Shown: positions 33,547 to 37,410 of the stretch, in pieces
How positions within the stretch are numbered: position 1 is the first letter of the stretch
How the letters are laid out: every line of letters starts with the position of its first letter
Virus record (IMG/VR): IMGVR_UViG_3300032240_000857
Location: 1-37,410 of that record
Reading direction: 5' to 3' (one strand)
DNA: 37,410 nucleotides
Source of the DNA: a virus
Program-made: the position numbers and the translations under genes
The notes under the pieces: model-generated
The model's input: only the letters and a program-made list of their open reading frames with translations
Databases searched by the model: none
What the model was told of the DNA's origin: nothing

Positions 33547-36490
33547 GTATCCTAAGAGCATTTACACGATCTACAATCTGAGAATGTCTCAATGTGTTTG
33601 TCCTAATAAATTTATCAGGGGATGTATGTTGCGGTGCTTGCTGTGATATACTTGGTTGAGAAGCAACTGGAAGATATTGTATATTAGTATTTGATTTTTT
33701 ATTTAATGTTTTTACTGGAGGATTTTTATATCCAGGAGAATTTTTGTATGAATTTGGACCTGATATTTGATCATAATCGGCAGTTCCTTCTGGGAATAAC
33801 ATGTCGCCAACAAGTGGTAAATTACCTATCTCCAAAGCTTTACCACCTAATCTCAATAATCCACCAGCAATTTTACTAAAACTTCCTGCACTGCGAGCAG
33901 TTTCACTAATCAACTGAGCACGAAGTTTATTTGCTAAAGGACTATTAGCATATTTACCAGACAATAATTTGTCTGCTAATAATTTTCCTTTGTCAAATGT
34001 TCCTGGAGCAACTGCTGCTTGTGGTTCTAGGAAATTAATTCTTCTGGCACCACCAGGAACAATACTTTTAACAACCCCACCAGCAGTTTGCCTACCACCT
34101 AATGATCCACTGGTTCCAGCATATCTTTGGGCTCCCTTCATAGTAGGAGCAGAATAGGCACCACGCCCTAAGATTTGTGGTTTAAATCTACCTAATCTAA
34201 ATTTGTCACCACCCATGATAGCATCAAAACCTTCTTTGTTCATGCCAGTAAACCCAGCCTGAACTCCTCTGGTGCTGAGACCTCTTCCACCCGTTTCATA
34301 TCCTTTCTTTACGCTAGTATTACTATTAAGAATTTGTTGCCACCTAGAAATTGTTTTTAGTGGATCATTTTCCATACTGAACTTTCTATTTTCAATAGGA
34401 AGAATTGTAAATCCTTTTTCGTATTGAACAACTGCTTCTTTACCATGCATTGTTCCAATACCAGGAACAGGATAACCCGAATTAGGACCAGTTAAAGTGA
34501 ATGAATCGACAGGTTTTCCCTGAGAATTATTCATACCAATTTCCGCAGATACTTTCGAATACTTATTATAAATTCCCTTAGCAAGAGAAGCTCTATGTGG
34601 AGATTCTATTCCATAATCTCCAGGAACTTCTATTTCTTTCAACCAAATATCAGATGCCTCTTGGATAGATTTTGCGTTTTTAATTTTATCAATTGACGAT
34701 TTATAATACTTATCAGTTTCCCATTTTAATCCAAGCAACTGACCTTCTATGCTATTAGGATCTTTTTTGATTGATTGTATATACTTAGAAACTCTGGGCC
34801 ATCTTGTATCAGGATCCCATTGCATCAATCCGTGATATCCGTAGGCATTACTTATTTTTGGATTAAACCCAGATTCTTGTGTTAAATTTCCCATGATGCC
34901 AGCAGTTTGATTTTCATCAAACCCCTGTGATTTTAAAAAATTCCAAGTTTTTTCAGCATTTTCTGATCCTTCAAATTTTATTGCATCAATGTTATCATCT
35001 TCATTTGTCCTTTTTTCTTTCGTTTCTTTTTCCGAATCATCACCAATTTTTATACCAAACAATGACATTAAGTTTTTCCAAATGTCGGAAAAGATATCTT
35101 TCTGTCTTTCTGCATCAGTGGCAGCAGCATAAGCAGGACCACCTAACAAAGCATTGATAACTCCAACAGGAACATCTAATACTCTTGCCATTGCTCCAAC
35201 TATACCATTAATATATGGAGCAAAAAATCCAGCAACAGGTCCAAGTGCTCTGATAAATTGACCAGCTAATGCCACCATAGCAGAACCAATTGCTTTGAAT
35301 GGTTGTTGCATTACCTCAGCAAATGGTTGATGTAACTTTTCTATTTTCTTATCTGGTTTATCTCCTAAGATTTTTTTACCATAATTCCTATTCAATGGAA
35401 TGACCGCTTGCCCTGGCATTAATCTTCCCCTTGTTGGTTTGTCATACAATCCAGGTTGTATAACTCCCTGAGCATAAGATACTGTTCCAGGCAATCCTGT
35501 AGCAGGATACATTGATATACCACCATCACCCAAAGCATTTGTAGCAGGGAATGGGGTGTTTAAAAATCCACCACCAGCCATTTTTTTGGGTCCACCAAAT
35601 TTTGGCAAAGAAATTTTTCCTAAAAGTCCTTTGCCTTTTCCTAAGAAATTTTTAACAAATCCAAGAGGTCCACTATTGTCTGTTTCTTTTACAGTTGACT
35701 CCGCTTTATCAGATCCACCAGAAACATTAGTTTGTTCTAAACTTTTTTCTGTTGCTGCTTCTTTCTGTTGTTGTATTTGTTCTTGCGTTGCCTGTAGTTG
35801 TGAAGCAAAAACTTGTTTGATTGAATTTAGATTCGCTAGAATATTACCATAAGTATTGTCAGATGCTTCTGCTACTTTTACTTGTGTAGCAATACTCCCC
35901 TTAATATTTTCAAGTGATGCCTTTAAAGAATCTAAATCATTGGATGATTCTTCTTCTTCTTTTGCTTCAGGTTTTTTTTCTTCCTCTGGTTGTTCTTCTG
36001 GTTGTGGTTCAGATTCTGGTATTAATTCTTCAACTTCATCTATCGTTTCTTGTTCTTGCTGTTCATCATCCTGCTCTTCTTGCTTTGGTTCCTCTTCTTT
36101 TTTTGGTTCGTTTTTCTTTGCCTCTTTTCTTTGCTGAATAGTTCTTTCTATTTCAGCATCTTCAATCTTTTTATTTGTTTCTTCACGGAATGGTTTTTCG
36201 AGGTATTCTTCTACCAACCACTCTTGGTATTTTTGTAGATTTTCATACTCTTTAGCGCCACCAGTATTATTAAACTGTGGATACCCTCTTGGATCCTTCT
36301 TTAGATTTTCAATTAACCTATCAGCATCTGCTTCAGACAAGTTAACAAACGATGAATACTGAGTTCCATCATCCATCTTTCTGCCAGTTAACCTAGCCTT
36401 AAGAAGCATCCAAGTTCTCTCCCCCACCTTGGCACTATACCAAGGTATCTTCGGATCTAATACTCCTTCTGGCGGTTGTGGAAGATTCAT
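33542..36490 (-). CDS. Tail-tip structural protein with phage tail lysozyme domain
   Basis: A 982-residue protein. Residues about 100-185 are a Glu/Gln-rich charged stretch, about 190-250 a coiled coil ending SLEQTNVSGG, and about 310-450 a Gly/Ala-rich hydrophobic scaffold (KMAGGG, then ALGPVAGFFAP, then RVLDVPVG). A lysozyme-like domain follows at about 515-650 with AGIMGNLTQESGFNP (probable catalytic E539), GLMQWDP and a C-terminal PHRASLAKGIYNKY, the pattern of the phage tail lysozyme family. It would degrade peptidoglycan glycan strands at infection. The C-terminal ~320 residues are unrecognised. Its ATG overlaps the stop of the gp51-like frame (ATGA). Confidence 0.8.
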   Translation of the reverse strand: MNLPQPPEGVLDPKIPWYSAKVGERTWMLLKARLTGRKMDDGTQYSSFVNLSEADADRLIENLKKDPRGYPQFNNTGGAKEYENLQKYQEWLVEEYLEKPFREETNKKIEDAEIERTIQQRKEAKKNEPKKEEEPKQEEQDDEQQEQETIDEVEELIPESEPQPEEQPEEEKKPEAKEEEESSNDLDSLKASLENIKGSIATQVKVAEASDNTYGNILANLNSIKQVFASQLQATQEQIQQQKEAATEKSLEQTNVSGGSDKAESTVKETDNSGPLGFVKNFLGKGKGLLGKISLPKFGGPKKMAGGGFLNTPFPATNALGDGGISMYPATGLPGTVSYAQGVIQPGLYDKPTRGRLMPGQAVIPLNRNYGKKILGDKPDKKIEKLHQPFAEVMQQPFKAIGSAMVALAGQFIRALGPVAGFFAPYINGIVGAMARVLDVPVGVINALLGGPAYAAATDAERQKDIFSDIWKNLMSLFGIKIGDDSEKETKEKRTNEDDNIDAIKFEGSENAEKTWNFLKSQGFDENQTAGIMGNLTQESGFNPKISNAYGYHGLMQWDPDTRWPRVSKYIQSIKKDPNSIEGQLLGLKWETDKYYKSSIDKIKNAKSIQEASDIWLKEIEVPGDYGIESPHRASLAKGIYNKYSKVSAEIGMNNSQGKPVDSFTLTGPNSGYPVPGIGTMHGKEAVVQYEKGFTILPIENRKFSMENDPLKTISRWQQILNSNTSVKKGYETGGRGLSTRGVQAGFTGMNKEGFDAIMGGDKFRLGRFKPQILGRGAYSAPTMKGAQRYAGTSGSLGGRQTAGGVVKSIVPGGARRINFLEPQAAVAPGTFDKGKLLADKLLSGKYANSPLANKLRAQLISETARSAGSFSKIAGGLLRLGGKALEIGNLPLVGDMLFPEGTADYDQISGPNSYKNSPGYKNPPVKTLNKKSNTNIQYLPVASQPSISQQAPQHTSPDKFIRTNTLRHSQIVDRVNALRIP

Positions 36491-36657
36491 TGATTTTTAT
36501 TTTGCTCTTCGATATGTTGATTAAGCATACTCACATAAACTTGCCTTTCCCACGGTAACATGTTATCCAATTCAGTCAAAGAAAATTTATGATGATACAT
36601 CAAATTAAAATTTGACTGGTAATGATTAATCAATGACTCATGGAATAGGCTTATGCG
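36487..36657 (-). CDS. gp51-like extension reached by -1 frameshift from gp26
   Basis: An open frame of 56 codons in the -1 frame relative to gp26, continuous with it and ending ATGA-coupled to the lysozyme gene. From the codon after the slippery site it reads R-I-SLFHESLINHYQSNFN, then SLTELDNMLPWERQVYVSML. The LPWER-x-x-Y segment is like that of tape-measure chaperone second reading frames. No ATG exists near its beginning: the first is codon 19 of the frame counted from the ATA at 36654, without a ribosome site. Translation by -1 slippage would make a 293-residue gp26-gp51-like fusion. Independent start at ATA 36654 or TTG 36633 cannot be excluded. Confidence 0.7.
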   Translation of the reverse strand, partial: RISLFHESLINHYQSNFNLMYHHKFSLTELDNMLPWERQVYVSMLNQHIEEQNKNQ

Positions 36658-37367
36658 AAAAAATTTACCAGACCCTCAATCTCATATGTACATTCCACAC
36701 CAGTATTAGGATTTATAATTTTAATAGTATGTGCTAGTTTAGGCATGGTAGCAAAGAACTCTCTGATCTTTTCAAATTGTTTAGTAGTAAGAGATTCTAT
36801 GTACTCCGCAATTTCTTTACGAGAAGATGTGCTGGAATCATAAACATCTTCGCCATCAATAATCTGATCAACAGAATCAATAATGATATCAAACACTTCT
36901 TCTGTAGATGGTTCCTTCTGCATAATTTGTGTCTTCACAAATTGATCATATCCAGGATACTTCATTATCATTCCTCTGGTTTCATCCAACATGATTTTAT
37001 TATCATGCCCTTCGAGGAATTGAACTTTAACATCTTCAAGGTTCATAGTATAATCAACTTGAGTTTCATTATCATCTGTGCAAGTGAACTTCATCTCAAC
37101 CATTTCACTAACAGATTTGGCACGAATGTTCATAAAGATATATTCAATATCAAACATGGCAAGAGATTCTAATTTAATACTCTTTGTAAGAATACAACTT
37201 TTTAGAATCTGAACAACAGCATTTTTAATTTGGTTGGCATCTTGTGATTCCATTGCAATCAACAGAACCTTTTCTTCTTTAACTAGGAAAGGTCTAAATT
37301 GTATTTTCTTTTTACTTGATGGAATAATCAAGTCATAAGTAGGCACTGGGGGTTTTGGTAAAGCCAT
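36651..37367 (-). CDS. 26: Baseplate hub assembly protein gp26
   Basis: A 238-residue protein of the T4 gp26 baseplate family. The N-terminus has the family pattern PTYDLIIPSSKKKIQFRPFL followed by VKEEKVLLIAMES, then AMFDIEYIFMNIRAKSVSEM (residues about 69-89). A GGAG ribosome site precedes ATG 37367. In T4, gp26 and gp51 are needed to assemble the central hub. The last four sense codons, AAT TTT TTC GCA, contain a slippery run just before the TAA, suggesting that a fraction of ribosomes continue into the next frame. A TCTAAATA late-type promoter lies 35 bases upstream of the start. Confidence 0.88.
   Translation of the reverse strand: MALPKPPVPTYDLIIPSSKKKIQFRPFLVKEEKVLLIAMESQDANQIKNAVVQILKSCILTKSIKLESLAMFDIEYIFMNIRAKSVSEMVEMKFTCTDDNETQVDYTMNLEDVKVQFLEGHDNKIMLDETRGMIMKYPGYDQFVKTQIMQKEPSTEEVFDIIIDSVDQIIDGEDVYDSSTSSRKEIAEYIESLTTKQFEKIREFFATMPKLAHTIKIINPNTGVECTYEIEGLVNFFA
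36657..36666 (-). other. Candidate -1 ribosomal frameshift site AAATTTTTTC
   Basis: On the minus strand two overlapping canonical slippery heptamers, A AAT TTT and T TTT TTC, are both in the reading phase of gp26 (GTA AAT TTT TTC GCA TAA). The stop follows one codon later, and the -1 frame stays open for 56 codons. No strong downstream pseudoknot is obvious by eye. Confidence 0.7.
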
Positions 37368-37401
37368 GATTTACTCCAAGAGTTAATGTAGTTCGTTGAA
37401 T

Positions 37402-37409
37402 TATTTAGA
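37402..37409 (-). promoter_or_regulatory. Candidate late promoter TCTAAATA upstream of gp26
   Basis: Seven of eight matches to TATAAATA on the minus strand, 35 bases before the gp26 start codon at the right window edge. It would start the hub and tail-tip operon late in infection. Confidence 0.55.
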
Positions 37410-37410
37410 T

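Noticed and set aside
36488-36600. Reading the gp51-like frame only from its internal ATG (37 residues)
   Set aside because: No ribosome site precedes that ATG, and the well-formed upstream part of the frame would be left unexplained.

Overview
The window looks like part of the genome of a T4-like cyanophage (contractile-tailed virus of marine Synechococcus or Prochlorococcus). The case rests on a T4 gp26-family baseplate protein, a gp27-like hub and a gp5-type OB-fold protein, on very long structural and tail-fibre genes, and on T4-type late promoter sequences. Two genes are cyanobacterial in character: a CpeT-like phycobiliprotein lyase and a CP12-like Calvin-cycle regulator. All credible genes lie on the minus strand, so transcription runs from right to left, and the DNA is AT-rich. 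There is no rRNA, CRISPR array, insertion sequence or gene-free stretch above 300 bases.

Right third (37410 to 24660): baseplate hub and tail-tip module. In transcription order it holds gp26, a short gp51-like reading frame that lacks an ATG and appears to be reached by -1 frameshifting, two paralogous ~1000-residue proteins carrying different cell-wall hydrolases (a tail lysozyme and an M23 endopeptidase), the gp27-like hub, a CP12-like gene, a gp5-like OB-fold protein without a lysozyme domain, and a separate beta-helix spike protein.

Middle (24583 to 23181): a compact island of host-sigma70 type inserted between late structural genes. It contains three small ORFs, one of them cpeT-like, and tRNA-Met(CAU), tRNA-Lys(UUU), tRNA-Leu(UAA) and tRNA-Thr(UGU). 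Four TTGACA-type promoters, all with 17-base spacers and three with both consensus hexamers perfect, lie in or before it. It ends in a strong hairpin terminator, and one base after the terminator's T-run a perfect TATAAATA late promoter starts the next late unit.

Left-centre (23134 to 3147): adsorption module. A 3750-residue structural protein is followed by three tail-collar-domain proteins (one with a ~430-residue glycine-rich region), a 2-oxoglutarate/Fe(II) oxygenase, a tail-assembly-chaperone-like protein, an unknown protein and a cysteine-free glutaredoxin-fold-like protein.

Left end (3150 to 1): two tightly packed operons of very small genes, many joined by ATGA or TAATG overlaps, each started by a sigma70-like promoter. 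Most are unknown; one is a two-helix membrane protein and one may carry a helix-turn-helix. The leftmost gene is cut by the window edge.
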